The notes below the pieces were generated by a model that saw only the letters and a list, made by a program, of their open reading frames with translations, searched no databases and had not been told where the DNA came from. A stretch of DNA of 64,000 nt from Alitta virens. Lineage: Eukaryota > Annelida > Polychaeta > Phyllodocida > Nereididae. A program made the translations under genes and the position numbers. Position 1 is the first letter of the stretch. The number at the start of each line of letters is the position of its first letter. Below, piece after piece: positions 39,501 through 53,400 of this stretch. The DNA lies in the NCBI GenBank assembly GCA_932294295.1, contig OW028580.1, positions 34,398,636 to 34,462,635 of the forward strand, read 5' to 3'.

Positions 39501-42500
39501 GAGGACGTCATGTGAATTCAGATAAGGTTCTAGATTCATATAATGTCAACTGAAGTTATGTATCTGAGTCTATGAAAACTGCTGTCACATACTAGATGTA
39601 GAGAATTTTACCTTATGATTGTAAATTCATGTATTAGGGAAGTTATTGTAACTCTTCAGTGAGGAAGTCAATTCTTACTTCATATGCTGGGGTAAACCGT
39701 ATGGCTCCGTTTCATCCACTGCAAATATTGTATTTTGAACTTCACTTTCAGAAACCTTCTGTCCAACCCATTTAACTGCAATTGCCACTTACGATGGCTG
39801 GGCGATTGGCTACGAAAGAGAGCGATTGTGACCGGGAACCCGAGATGCTTCTCTCCGCAAATGCTCCACGATCTGCCAATCCAGGACCTCAAATCCACGG
39901 ACTTTAAGTGTGAAGGTAGGACAAAGTTGCCATTAATCACTTTTGTCAAGAGATCTTCAATTCCATTAATCATTACGAAACAGATCCAAACGAGCGATGG
40001 CTGGTGATTTCGTGTAACGATTGCAATTAAGCATATGATATATGATCCTTGTGGGAGCATGAAAATTGATCATAAACAGAATGTGGTATATATCGTGGAA
40101 GCTCTTAAAAGTCACAAAGTATTTGACTGTTTGTATATATAATTCATGCACTGCATCCAGTTTCATTTTTTGCCAAAAAAAAATGCAATCGGAGAACTTC
40201 AATCTTGTTAATATGGGGTATCTTTAACGTAAAACTAGTCATATCATTAAAGAAGGTCTTTCGAACGCGAACATTTTCTCTTAAACGGTCCATACTGTCA
40301 TTTATCAATTCGCGCACTATTCTTAGTGCTGTAGTTATTTCTCGTAAGCATTGATTATGCAGTTTAGGTGAAGTGTTGTTGTGAAATATGAGGTATTGTG
40401 CGAGATATGAAAATTACATTGAGAAAAGTAGCTTAAAATGACATGAGGCTGAGTCCGTGCTTAATCTCTTCATCACCATTATTGATCTCTTTCGGAATGA
40501 TTACAGTTGATCACATCTTGTACGGAACGATCAGAATCACTTCTGAATCCTCCCATCAGTGAGCGACGCAGCCCATCTTGATTAGATCATTTCGCGGAGT
40601 GCTTAATTGAATACTTTTCTGGAATCCAATGCAACTGGATCTCAGCGTTTGGCATATGGAAAGTGGTTGGGAGCAGTTTGTGACGTTAAAGATATTGCTA
40701 TGCGTTTTAACCGACATGGAAACAGACGGACGGGTCTCGGGAATCGCTCTATATTCATGACATTCATTCAACGCTGATTCTGTTAGTCTGATTGTGACAG
40801 GAACCACGGCAAGCTTCATTTGGGCCGAAGGCAAGATTAAACAGCCCTATCAGAGGAGTGTGTCCCTTGGGAGGCATGGATTGCCCCCGTCGAGGCCAAC
40901 TTTCCTTTCGGCAGATAAACCACAGATGAAACGTCGCGATTCGGGTGCAACTCTGCCTTGATAGAATCTCCGCAAAGAGCTTAACTATTGAATGATGTGT
41001 AATTTTTCTTCCCTTTTTTCTTTCTCTGTTCACAGTCAGCAACGAGGTGGGATGTCACCCTAGTTCACCCAAGTGTTGCTCGGATGAAATTGGTAAGTGT
41101 GCTTTTAGCTCAAGGAATAAATTGCTTATATTAGTCTTGACTAACAATTAGGCAAAGACTAACCTAAATAATATTGGCCTAAGAATTGAAATGTTATCTA
41201 TCTATCTATCTATTAACCTATCTATCTACCTACCTATCTATCTACCTACCTATCTATCTATCTACCTATCTACCTATCTACCTGTCTATCTACCTATCTA
41301 CCCATCTATCTATCTACAGACCTCTCTACCTATCTCTCTACCTATCTATCTATCTAGCTATCTATCTATATCTACCTATCTACCTATCTATCTACCTACC
41401 TATCTGTCTATCTATCGGTCTGTCTGTCTATCTATCTATCTTTCTGTCTATCTGTCTATCTATCTACCTATCTATCTGTCTGTCCACCTACCTATATATC
41501 TATCCTTCTACCTATCTATCTGTCTATCTATCGGTCTATCTATCTAACTATTCCAAAACTAAGATCACTAACATGATATCATGTCTTTCTTGACCATCTG
41601 CTCTCAAAGGCTGGCAATGTTCTCAGCCGATGAGCAATTTACCTCCGGACGACAGAACTCGGTGCATCCCAGGCCAAGATGCCAGTACGTTGCTAAGATG
41701 TTGCATGGATGTTACTCAGATGTTGTCCTAACATTACTCAGATGATGTTGTATTAATGTTAGTTTCGTATTAGGTGATAGATGTGCAATCAGGCAATATA
41801 AAGGCAACTTAAATTTTATATAATGGAAAAATTCAAAATTCCCGCCATATGACATTGGTAACATTTCATGCCTAAAACACCAGGTGGCGTATGGATAGTT
41901 GTTTGTGACATCTAGAGTAAAGTTATTGAAGAAAAAAAGACAATCAAGACTGTCTTGTTGTATAAATGTACCACATGCATTTTCCATGAGAAGCATAAAC
42001 GCATGGAAAAGGCATGGTTTTTAGCAAATTACAATGAGGCAAAAACCATGCGATTTCCATGAATTTATCCAAACACATGGAAAACGCACGTGGCACAATT
42101 GGCCATGATTAGTATAATATCAAAAAGTCAAGTGAAGTTTGTGTTTGCTACGTATGTGAACGTGGTGGATGTCATGGTGCAACAAATAAAGAAAAAGGAA
42201 AAACAAAAGCAACGAAAGTCATAACAAAGCTGACGTATACATGCGATAAGCTGAGCATGTCTGTGAAAGATGGAGAGATGTGTCATGGTGAAAGAACTTC
42301 ATGTGGAAGTTGCATGTCGATGAAAGTATCGAGAAAGATGCGGTGTGAAACGAAGAAACATTTTGTAACTCTTTTAAAAATCAACGAAGATAGAATTTGT
42401 AGAGCTGCTCTCATAGACAAAGGTGTTGTTTTGTGATTTTGGTGAACTTATGGACTAAAATCTTAGCATTTCGTTGCTATAGTTACAATTTTTCAAATGT

Positions 42501-45500
42501 TGTATCTATTTTCAAAGTATTGCGCCCAGATAGCATGCAAGATCAAGTGTGTGTCGGAACTAGTGTGCATCCGGCGTCAAACTGATCTCGCATGTTATTT
42601 AGGCATTTTCTTTCTAATGACAGTGACAATTTGTAAAATATGTGATAAGCTCCAGTATTTGTCACTTTTTTTCGACAATTAAGTGCTGAGGTTTTTACTC
42701 AGATCTGGCTTTTTTAATTTGCTGAGAATAAACCTAGCCAGACATAATACCCAATTATTTTATCTCGATTAAAATGAGAATTTGAGTCCTAATTTGTTAG
42801 AAACTAGGAATGCAGCAACCTCAAAAGATTTATCCATATAAAACCCTGTTGAAATATCGTGGTCATTAAAATTGATGTTTTGGCCCTTAGTGAAATATTA
42901 ACATTCTAGGCTTGTAAACTGGCACTTACTACAGAAGATGATGTAAGGTTATATACAAATATGTTGATTTTCGCTGTGATATTTATATATCATATTTCTT
43001 TTATTCAGATGGAGAGGAAAATAGCTGTGACTCTAGAGCGTACTGTCCCCCTGACTGCACCTGTTCAGGAACAATAGTCAGATGCAGTGGGAAAAAGCTA
43101 CATGAAGTCCCCAGGGATATCCCATTTGATACTACTGAACTGTGAGTACTTTTCTATACACTGCGTTTTGAATCAGTGACCGAAATGAAACGGGGTAACA
43201 CCTTAACGACTGGAGTAAAGGTGCAAAATAGCTAGACAATGGAAGACTAAAATAATTGAATCATATAGCAAATGTAAACAAATTATTTAATTAGGCTTAT
43301 CTGCATTTTCATTGTGAAGGAAATTCATAATTCCACAAAGAAGATAACTCTGATATAGTATAATTTGGATAGATGACATATCTTTAAAACCAGAATTAAC
43401 TGCAGTTATCAATATTGAAAAATATCTCTTGCAATAGAACTTCATAACTATAATAGGATAGCCCAATATTAAGACTTACTTGGTTTTATTTAAAACCACT
43501 TCACTGTGCCTGAAAAAAAGATTTAATACAGCATAAAATTGTATTTAATATATTATTCTACATTTTTTAAACTGTACTATATTAGTGCGAATTAAATAAT
43601 AAATTAATAATTAAAAGGTTCAGGATTACGACCACCTCATTATTGACACCACTTGATTTGTTTTCAAAATTGTTATATCGTAAAATGTTCCAGTTTAAAC
43701 AACCTCGAAATTGAGACTGCTTTGGTGTCTCTCAAGTGTGGTCTTAGTTGTGCCATTTTATTGCGCGTCTATCTAGTTTTAAAACAAATTGAAATTGACG
43801 TATACCTTGTTCACCCCACAGGTACTTGGACAGTAACCAGATCGAAGACCTCCTCCCAGAATTACTTCGCTTGAAAAAACTCACAAGAATGTAAGTGCTC
43901 AGCTTGTCCAAAGTAAAAAATCCCTCAAATATTTATCACTGTTTCTCCAAAATTTCAACAACTTGAAGTAACTGATGACTTCTCTTTTTTCAGTGACCTC
44001 AGCAACAACAAATTGGTTTCACTGCCTTCCCTTGCATTTGCCAATTTAACACAGTTATCTACATTGTAAGTATTGAGACAACTGTTTCCAGACATTGTGT
44101 GAAATGTGTTACATATAGGCTTGCATTAGTTGTGATGTTCACAGGGTTTAGAGGTTGGGTGGTTGGCCATTGACTGTTTGTTATGGGTTCAAAGTTAGGT
44201 CATTATTTCTTAAGCTTGCATTAGATAGGAATGTGAACAGAGAACGCTTCAACAGACGAAGTGGTGAGCGGAAAAGAAAAATGAACTTAAATACAATATG
44301 AAGGCAAAACTTCAAAGATATTTAGTGTTTAATTTGGCTTGGAGATCAAGTGGTTAAAATGAGGAAGGAAAGTGACTCTAGGTAGGTCAACAAGGTCAAA
44401 TTACGCAGTCCCAAAGCTTTCTAGGCCTGTAGAGAAACATTTTACACTCGACTTTCAAATTTCGACTTTGCAACTGTAAGCAGCAACTGCAACTGCCACA
44501 AGATGTGAAAAGGCCTAAAGGGTGTTACCATCCACCCCTGTTGTTGTTGGTGGTGGGGTAAAACAATGCACCCCTCTTTACCTGAACATTTCCAGAGGCC
44601 ACCTACTCTACCCTGGCCTTAGCTTGAGCTTAGCTGGGGATCTTGGCCACCCCTGCGAATGCTTGTTAACCGATCCGCTGCTTAGCAGGAACTTGCTGGC
44701 ACCGCCATCTGGTGGCCATACGCCAAATTTGCCCCCTAGTGGAGAAGTCATTAAACGCATCATCACCGAAAGAGAGGCTGGGACACTGATTGCACGTGGC
44801 GGACATGAATGCTGGCAGCAGTTTTCTAAAAGATAACAAAAATAAGAAAAAGGAAATGGAGGGAAAAAATGGGGCAACAACTGAGCTCTTAAATGCTGGA
44901 TGGTAGGGTTCCACTCTTTGTCAGTTTGTTTTTCCAGAAACTACAACCTTACAACGCTAAAAATTCGTGAAACTTATCTTGGGAAACTTAGACCGAAATA
45001 TTGCTGTCATTTGCAAGCGCTCCGATAGGCACGACTCTCGTCGTGAGGCAGTTTGTTGGACTAACGAAACTTATAAATTACAAATTAAAAACCCTCTAAG
45101 TTGTCTCTTTAGGACAGGCTGAAGAAAGTTTAAAACTCATGAAACCAAACTGACAGTTCCAAGCCAAGTGAACAACTTGAAAAGTGTTAAATGCTTACGT
45201 TCCTCAAAATGCAAGTTTAGTCAAATTTATCCATAACGGAAGCAATAAATAAGATGATATTTACATTCGAGTCAAATATTCCTGACTTTGTATGACTGAT
45301 ATTCAGTTGCCAAAATGTATTACAGACACAGGCCTAAATACTCCCAAAACCTATTACAAACATAGGCCCATTATGTTGTCTCTATGTGAAGCTGTGTTTG
45401 ATTAGTTTGAAGCATTTACGCCAGGTGGCGTCTTGGCATATACGTAAACAACGTGACGCTTGCCACGTGCCACGAAGCGCGCGTTTTGACATCCTGACGT

Positions 45501-47417
45501 CAACAAATGGAACGTTTGACGCACGTTTGAACGTTCACCTGGTCGTGACCTGAATTTGCTTGTTATTACAAGTCAAAGCCAATGTCAGTTGTTATGCTAT
45601 GGCTGAGCTAAACTGGCCAAAATGTTATCTGCATGGAATATTCAGATAATGTCACATATTTTTAGATGTTTTAACTGATTTCATGGTTTTTGTAATTTTA
45701 GGCCTCATCAGTAGATACTACTGAGCTGGCCAAGCATGTGTCTCTTTCAAGTTCCAATGACTGAAACTATAAAATGTTTTCAAGGTCAAGAATATAGATT
45801 TTAAAGAAGTAGGCCTACATAAGGAATTAAAATCAGTGTTTATGTATGTTATTTATAATAAATGTTATTTATTCCAGGATCCTGAGCTACAACAAACTAC
45901 AGTGTGTTCAGTCTGACACCTTTGCAGGGTTACGTCATTTGAGAGTTCTGTAAGTAACATTTATACATTACCTTTTACCCTCAAAATAATGTGAAATTCC
46001 TTACTACGGTACATGCTGGGGAAAGCCGTTTTTTAAGATCAACTTGTTATTGAGACCACTGCATTAGGACCAACAAATTATGATAATCCTATATAATTCT
46101 CAACATTGTAAAATCAGTAACCTCAATATTAAAACCACTTCACCATTAAGTAGGTAACTTTGCACACACGTTGGCCTTAATGGTGAAATTCTTCTGTATT
46201 TTATATGTACATGGCCTGTAGCCCTTTGATATGAAGTCTTAAAAAGTGACTTAGCCAAAGATCAAAGTGGGTATTTCTACATGTTAATGGTCACATATAA
46301 ATCAATCACAAAAAATATGGCAACATTCCATTAATTATGATCTTAATATTTGCCAGAATCCATTAAGACCCTCCCACTCCATTAGATGCCATAATGACTT
46401 ATCATGGACTGCCCTATAGCCTTTTATGTGTCTTATAACCCATGGCTATTTCTATTAGTCAATTCGTCCTTTTTCCAAACCGTCCTCTGTGAAGCAGCCG
46501 CACATTTGAAGTCAAAACAACCTACTTTACATTCTGTGAATTACAACCCCACAATTAAGACCACCTCGATATTAAGACCACTTCCTTGAATCCCTTCATT
46601 GGTGTTCTTAAATGTGAGGTACGACTGTATATGTTAAGTGTATCAACTTTGCTCTAGGACTATTTCAATTAAAACTGTCAAAAAGGGACATTTTGGGTCC
46701 CATAGTGTAAACAATATCAGTCTTGCAATGACATTTAAGTGACCTCTACTTAACCTTCACCTTGCAAATGGAAAATGGCCGGGCTCCAAGGACAACTTTG
46801 TATCCATTTATTTACAGACTGATGTTTGTTTTGTCTGTCGATTAAATGCCTTGAAAGGTTTCTCCCTGAAAGTACTTCAGTATCAAAGAAACAAATGACA
46901 AGTGTCAACAAAGATATGCCATTTAAGAAGGATAGATTTCATACTATGGTACATGTTCTTAAATCAACCCAGGTTTGAATTTCCTAAAAAGTACATAATT
47001 TCTGGTTTGCATCATGCGCAAAAGACTAATTAATAAATCTAGCGTGGGAGCCTATTTTCGGAATAAATAACTTTTCAACATATGCCAGAAATTTAATTTT
47101 GGAAAATTGTAGGAGCAGTATCTATTTTAGTTCGCAAAATGGTCTAATCGGTTGAGTGGTCCTGTGGTTAAGGTGGTTACAGGGCATTGATCAGCTGCTC
47201 TGAAGGTCCTGGGTTCGAAATATTACCTTTGCTTTCTGTCATATAAGCTGACTAAGCTTCAGGCCCAGTAGCATTGAGACAGTGTGTCATTGACATGGAA
47301 AATTGAATGACCTGACTTAGAGAGCTGCACCACTTTCCTCCTCCTCCTCCTCCTCCTCCTCCTCCTCCTCCTCCTCCTCCTCCTCCTCCTCCTCCTCCTC
47401 CTCCTCCTCCTCCTCCT

Positions 47418-47449
<32 letters not shown>

Positions 47450-50400
47450 ATACCTGCCTCTCCTCCTCCATACCTGCCTGTCCCCTTAACTATCAGGGTG
47501 CCATCCTGAAGCAGTTGCCCAGCATGCATCCTCATCACCCATCTTTAAACTTTCGCCATTCGTCATTGCAAAGGTCAGGGTAGCTGTGGGGTAATTCGGG
47601 TGCCCTTGGGCCAAACACTTGTCAAGTTACAGTAAGCAGTTGTCAGCTATTCCAATACAATCATCATTCAGTTTGAGCCAAACTCATGCATCACTAAGAT
47701 TTCTAGGCATCCAAACAGAAAGGCAGATATCAGACAGACAGACATAACTTCCAGACATAAAGAACGGCAAAAGGGGGTTAACATGCCATTACACACGTCA
47801 GCACTCTTGGGTACTTAGGGTTCCTGGGTTTTTGTGAAGATAGTTTTTTTGCCAACAGCAGTAAAAATTTCCATTTTTAAATCCTTATATAGTTTTTTCT
47901 TGAGTGTCTTGAATATAATTCTTACTTACATGTAACTGAAGGTGGTCACAATTGGATGGTTCAGCTTTATTTATTAATGAAATAACATGACTGAGTTGTG
48001 AATTTTTGAACTACAAATGAAAACACTTATAAATTGACTTCAATCATTATAATACAAGTTATGCCACTCCAACCATGGAGCCAGTTCTGGTGGCTCCATG
48101 CTCCAACAGAGTCGAAAAACCTAAATCTAGTTTGCCACACTTGTGATGTTTTCCCACCTGGTACCTGCTTGCTACTGCACCCATTTTTGTCACTGGTTGA
48201 TATCTTAAAATAATTTCTTAGTCAGTGCACTCAAAACAGTCTCAACCGAGTAGTTGGCTTCCTTCACCTTGCCATTGAAAACATTCCAATCAGTCAGTCT
48301 GATAATTACCCCTTAGATCAAATCGTTCGACGGTTTGTAAACAAACGTCAGCAGACGACAAATAATCGTCTGCTTGATTGAAAGCGAGGCTCCCTGATTA
48401 CGTAAACATGCCAAACGCTGATAGATGAAAAATAAATTGGCGGCAAGAGAGCAGTCATGGAAAATCCTGGAAGAATTTTACCGTGGCAATGACACTGTGC
48501 TAGGAAGAAAAGAAAATCAGAAGTAGGGCCTAGTAGATATGAAGAAAGCAGTTTTTATCTGTTGTTCGTTCCCAAGATACTAGTTACTCACAACTTTATG
48601 ATATAATAAACGAAGTATGTAACCCTAAAAGTCATTCAAATGAGGCATTAAATTTTGAGGTCATTGTTATCTGTAGATACTAATTATGTTAACCTTTACC
48701 TTCTTGTAACTGGTCATTTAAGTTGACTTCAGTTACTGTCCACAAGTGCTTGCAATTTGATTGTTGAATTATTCATGGAACATGCATTTTGTTTTTCAGA
48801 TCCCTTCATGGAAATGACTTATCATCCATTCCTTATGGATCATTCAAGGATCTGGTGACTCTCACACACATGTATGTTTCAAGTCAAGTTTAATTTATTG
48901 ACATATTGTAATGTTTGTTTCTTAATTTTGGGTGTACCTCAGAACAAATATGTCATTTGAATACTTCCCTCCGTTTAAGATCCCATATCATGAACTATTA
49001 TTGTAACAATTAATGTAGGCTGTATTGGGCTTATTATAAGTAATTCCTAATTAATAGGCCAATTTTGCCTGTTACTGGGAATCAATTAATTTTCAACAGA
49101 TTGACTAGATAGTAATGGGGTTTGGAATTGAAGAATTCATCATTGTTTATAATACCAAATTCATTTATATAGGCTTAATTTAGAAAATCTCATACAGCTG
49201 CCCAGTCACAATGCTTACACAAATTACAAAATAATTTGTGAGATTTTACACAAATTTTATGACCCAAATATGTTCTGCCTTTCAGAGCTCTAGGAGGCAA
49301 CCCTCTTTACTGCGATTGCAACTTGAAGTGGCTTTCCGATTGGATCAAGCATGACTACAAAGAACCAGGAATTGCGGCTTGCGCTGGCCCACCTCCCATG
49401 GCCAACCACCTCATCTTGACCACTCCATCTACCAAATTCCAGTGCTTTGGTAAATATTTATTAAGAACGATGGGTGTACTCATATTTTTTGATGGATTTG
49501 TATGTTCACTATCCAAGATTCCAGGAGGTGGCAGCACTTGTTATGTTGACTATCACGCCACCTCGTGGCTATGTTAATCATGAAATGCAATGGAGAGTAC
49601 CAAATAGCCATACGGCTAGTGGTATATACTTATGTCAACAAAATTCAAATCAACATTAATTCCACATGATCTAATGAATTTAATTAGCCAGTAGTTAAAT
49701 ATTTATAAAGAAATGTCAGAGACTTGGGAGTTTGAATTGAAGAATTCATGTCTGCTTAATAACTTAGTTTCTTCTTGAAGTATTGTGGTAGTAGTCAGTG
49801 TTCGAGGTAAGCACAAACTGCCAGTCCCAAGGAACAGCTGTGTGGGAAAGCTGCCGGTCCTTGAGCAAACCCGCCGGTCCCTACCAGGCCATAACATTAG
49901 CATTTCATTCAGGCCTTCCGATCCCCAGGACTGGGAAGTCATCAAATCTGTCGGTCCTGCCTTGAAGCTGCCGGTCAGGACCGATGGACCGGCCCTTATT
50001 TTGAACACTGGTTGTATTAATCATTCTTTTTAAATTGTTTAAGGAGTTTAATTTAATTTTCTTCTTTCATTCAAATTTAGACGACACCGACCCAGCAGTC
50101 TTGTCAAAGTGCAACATCTGCTACACGTATCCATGCCAAAATGGAGGAACGTGTGAACTGCGCGGATTCAGGAAATACCAGTGCATCTGTCCACCTGGAT
50201 TCCACGGACAACACTGTGAGGAAGAAATTGATGCTTGCTTTGGAGGACCTTGCAAAAATGGTGGCACCTGCAATGTCATTGATAAATTTGGACGTTTCAG
50301 GTAAAGCCAAAAGTTTCTGTATTTGTGATGTCCACTTTTAACTTGCATCTTCATAAGACTTGTTTGTACTTACCCCAATCTCAATTCTTCTGTATTTTTC

Positions 50401-53400
50401 ATCAGCTGCCAGTGTCCTGCTGGTTTTGAGGGAGACCGTTGTGAGACGAACATCGATGACTGCTTTGACCACAAATGCCTCAACAACGCCACCTGCCAGG
50501 ACCTCGTGCAGCGATATTCGTGCTTGTGCCAGCCTGGATATACTGGTATGACATCTAGTGTTGATAGAAAATAATGCAGGAAAATCATTTTGGTGTAATA
50601 AGAGTGTAATAAGATTTATATGAAGTAACAAGATTTATATGAAAGAAAAGGTTACTTTTATCGGCTCACTCTGACTGCAAATTTTGCAATCTCCGATATG
50701 ACCTGACATACAGCCTGAACAAGGAGTTTACTCCAGGGTCTTAAGAGCTCACACCAGTACTATCAACATTTATATTTACCTGACTTCGTTCTTTTAGGTG
50801 AATATTGCGACAAGAAGGTGGAGTTTTGTCTCGAGTACAATCCATGCGTGAACGGAGCTCAATGTGTCGATCTGAGTGTTGACTACAGGTAATTTCTTAA
50901 AATTAACCTTAAAAAGTAGCATAAACAAGTAATGCATTTATACAAATATTAATAGAGTACTATTATACTATACATACTTTAATTTTCCATGTCAGATGCG
51001 AATGTGAGCCAGGATACACAGGCAAAAACTGCAGTGAGAACATTAACGATTGCGAAAATCATGCATGCCAGAATGACGCAACTTGCGAAGATGGGCTCAA
51101 CTCATATCGATGCCTTTGCCCTCGAGGATTCTCTGGTAAATATATCGCTTTCTATAATTTGTGTAAAGGCAGTTTCAGGGGTGCAGAACAATTCAGTGAT
51201 ATATGGAGTTCTAGATCATAGTAAAGCTGTTATTCAACATGTAATATGTGGATGTAAAAATCGCGTATACTACGTATACTACATGAATACTACAAATTTT
51301 AAATGTTGCTGTGGCTATGGTTGTCACTAATTAAACAAAGCAGCACAATCTATGACAGACATTAATAGATTTTTTTATGAAATATGAGATTTCAGATGTA
51401 AAAATGTTTCAATAATAATGATTATATTTTGTTTAATACAGGTCACTATTGTGAGATAGCCTCTCTGACTTCCATGCATTACCCAACAAACAGCGTTTGT
51501 CAGGAACACGATTGCAAAAACGGAGGTATTTGCTTCCAGCCACCTGGGTCTGCGGAGTACATCTGCAAGTGTGCGCCTGGTAAGTTTGCTGCAAGGCACT
51601 GGGAGTAAAAGCCATACATAAATAGATTCAGAAATATTTCATTTGTGAAGAAAGAGCAAGAAATTAAATGTGCTGTAAGTTAGCAAAAGGGGGCTAGCGT
51701 CATGCAACTAAGTGGCTGACTTCTATGATGGAGCAAGGACAGTATAAATTGATCACTTTCCAATGTCTCAAACAATGTGAGGCCTTGGAAACCAGTTTCC
51801 TGAAGGTTTTTGGCATTTCAGCAGAATGTGAGGTGTTTGAGGCAGGAGATTACCTCGAACAGGCATTTTCTGTTGAAAAATATTTGTGGAAGGGTTAGTT
51901 TTGGAAGGGAAACTTCTCCCCATAACATCCCTCCATGAAACAATAGATTAAGAAAGAAGGAGGGTATCTTTGCATGTTCTTGAATAGAAGTGGAAGACAC
52001 TGAAAGAGCTCGTAAGTTTTTAATCAACCTAGAGAGCACTAAAATTGAATAAAATTACTTTTCTCTTCACAGGTTTTGATGGAAAGAAATGTGAGAAACT
52101 GACATCAGTGAGTTTCCAGAAAGAAAACTCTTTTGTCAAACTGCCACCGCTCATAGTGCGACCAATGGCTAACCTCACAGTAATCTTGGCCACTCGAAAG
52201 TCTGAGGGAATTGTGCTGTACCATGGACATGATCAACACACTGCCGTGGAGATCTTCCGAGGCCGCGTTAGGGTCAGCTTTGATATTGGTAAGTGATACT
52301 GGCAAATGCTATCTTTCTATACAATAACTGAATTATTTTGGTGAATGTAGAATATTGTATGGATGATGTAGTGGTTATTTAGTTAACGCTGGTTTCAAAT
52401 ATACTCATTTCAGGAAATTATCCTGTCTCAACGATGTTCAGCTACGAGCAGATCAATGATGGAGAATTCCACACTTTGGAAATGCTCATAACTGGCAAGA
52501 ACTTTACAATGGTCATTGATGGTGGTAAGTCTTTATTGAAATTATATTCATGTTAATAATCTTTATTGAAAAGATTCTCTCGTCCGCAAATGTGTCGATT
52601 TGCTGTCAATGCTCTGAAATTAATTGCGTTCAATACAGGCGTACACAGTATAGCTATATAATTCCGGTACACAACTACCTCGCCTACTTCCACCTGACTT
52701 AGAGAGGCAATGCTCTTTAGATCAACTGCTAGTTGTTCTAAATTTGCCACACTCGACTATAGTAAACCCTGACCTCAATATTACGCCAAAAGTATGACCT
52801 CTATAGATGTGTTGTCAGTGAATTTTACCTCACAAATAGTAAGGATAGGATTTTATTTTACATATGAAATAAAGATACAGCAATTACATGCAGACCACTT
52901 CACCATCACAATACAATTTTACAATTAAGATCAGCAGGTGTCCAAGATTGTAAAGTTGCCTTTCTAATAATCATCATTAAGACAATTGATATTTTACCAA
53001 GAATTGCCTTAATATGACATGGAAGTTATATTCCTTGTACACACTCTAACCTTGTTCGCTTTCCACAGGTATGCCACAGACCATTATTAACGAAGGAGAC
53101 AAAGAACACCTGGAAATCACCGACCCGATGTACATGGGTGGTATCGCAGTGGACGTGAAGGACAACGCTTTCAACAAATGGCACATCCGACACACTGAAA
53201 GCTTTGGGGGTAAGATATTGAGCCTTTTGGGATAAAATCCAAATCACATTTTTTACAAATACAAAATAAAATTTAATGTGGTTCAGTTTATATTCAATTA
53301 CATTAATGTGGACAATCAGCAGTTGATTATTCACGATAAGTCAATACAAAATGCCGATAGAAGGACACCATACACTTTTTGCCTTTTTTGGTGATGTCAA

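Larger units (their letters stand above)
41093..43008 (+). other. slit: slit intron, 1.9 kb
   Basis: Contains a CTAT/CTAC array (41195), a palindromic MITE (41958), an unexplained open frame (42113-42436) and a CCCAGAT-type MITE fragment (42527). Confidence 0.85.
44066..45877 (+). other. slit: slit intron, 1.8 kb
   Basis: Contains a pair of strong CTCF-like cores (44702, 44730) and a CpG-rich patch (45419-45545). Confidence 0.85.
45950..48799 (+). other. slit: slit intron, 2.85 kb
   Basis: Contains several 'accacctcnatattaag' motif fragments (46030-46630), a SINE (47148) and a CTC array (47336). Confidence 0.85.
49450..50080 (+). other. slit: slit intron, 631 bp
   Basis: Two CTCF-like cores (49521-49537, 49556-49571) and a hAT-like MITE (49796-50010). 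Confidence 0.85.

Noticed and set aside
44522..44836. 104-residue frame on +
   Set aside because: GC-richer patch holding CTCF-like sites; no domain, no conservation evidence.
47259..47538. Poly-Arg and poly-Glu reverse frames
   Set aside because: Artefact of the CTC array.
49703..50033. Overlapping frames on both strands with GPS/LPV repeats
   Set aside because: Lie within the hAT-like MITE and reflect its internal 'ccggtcc' units.
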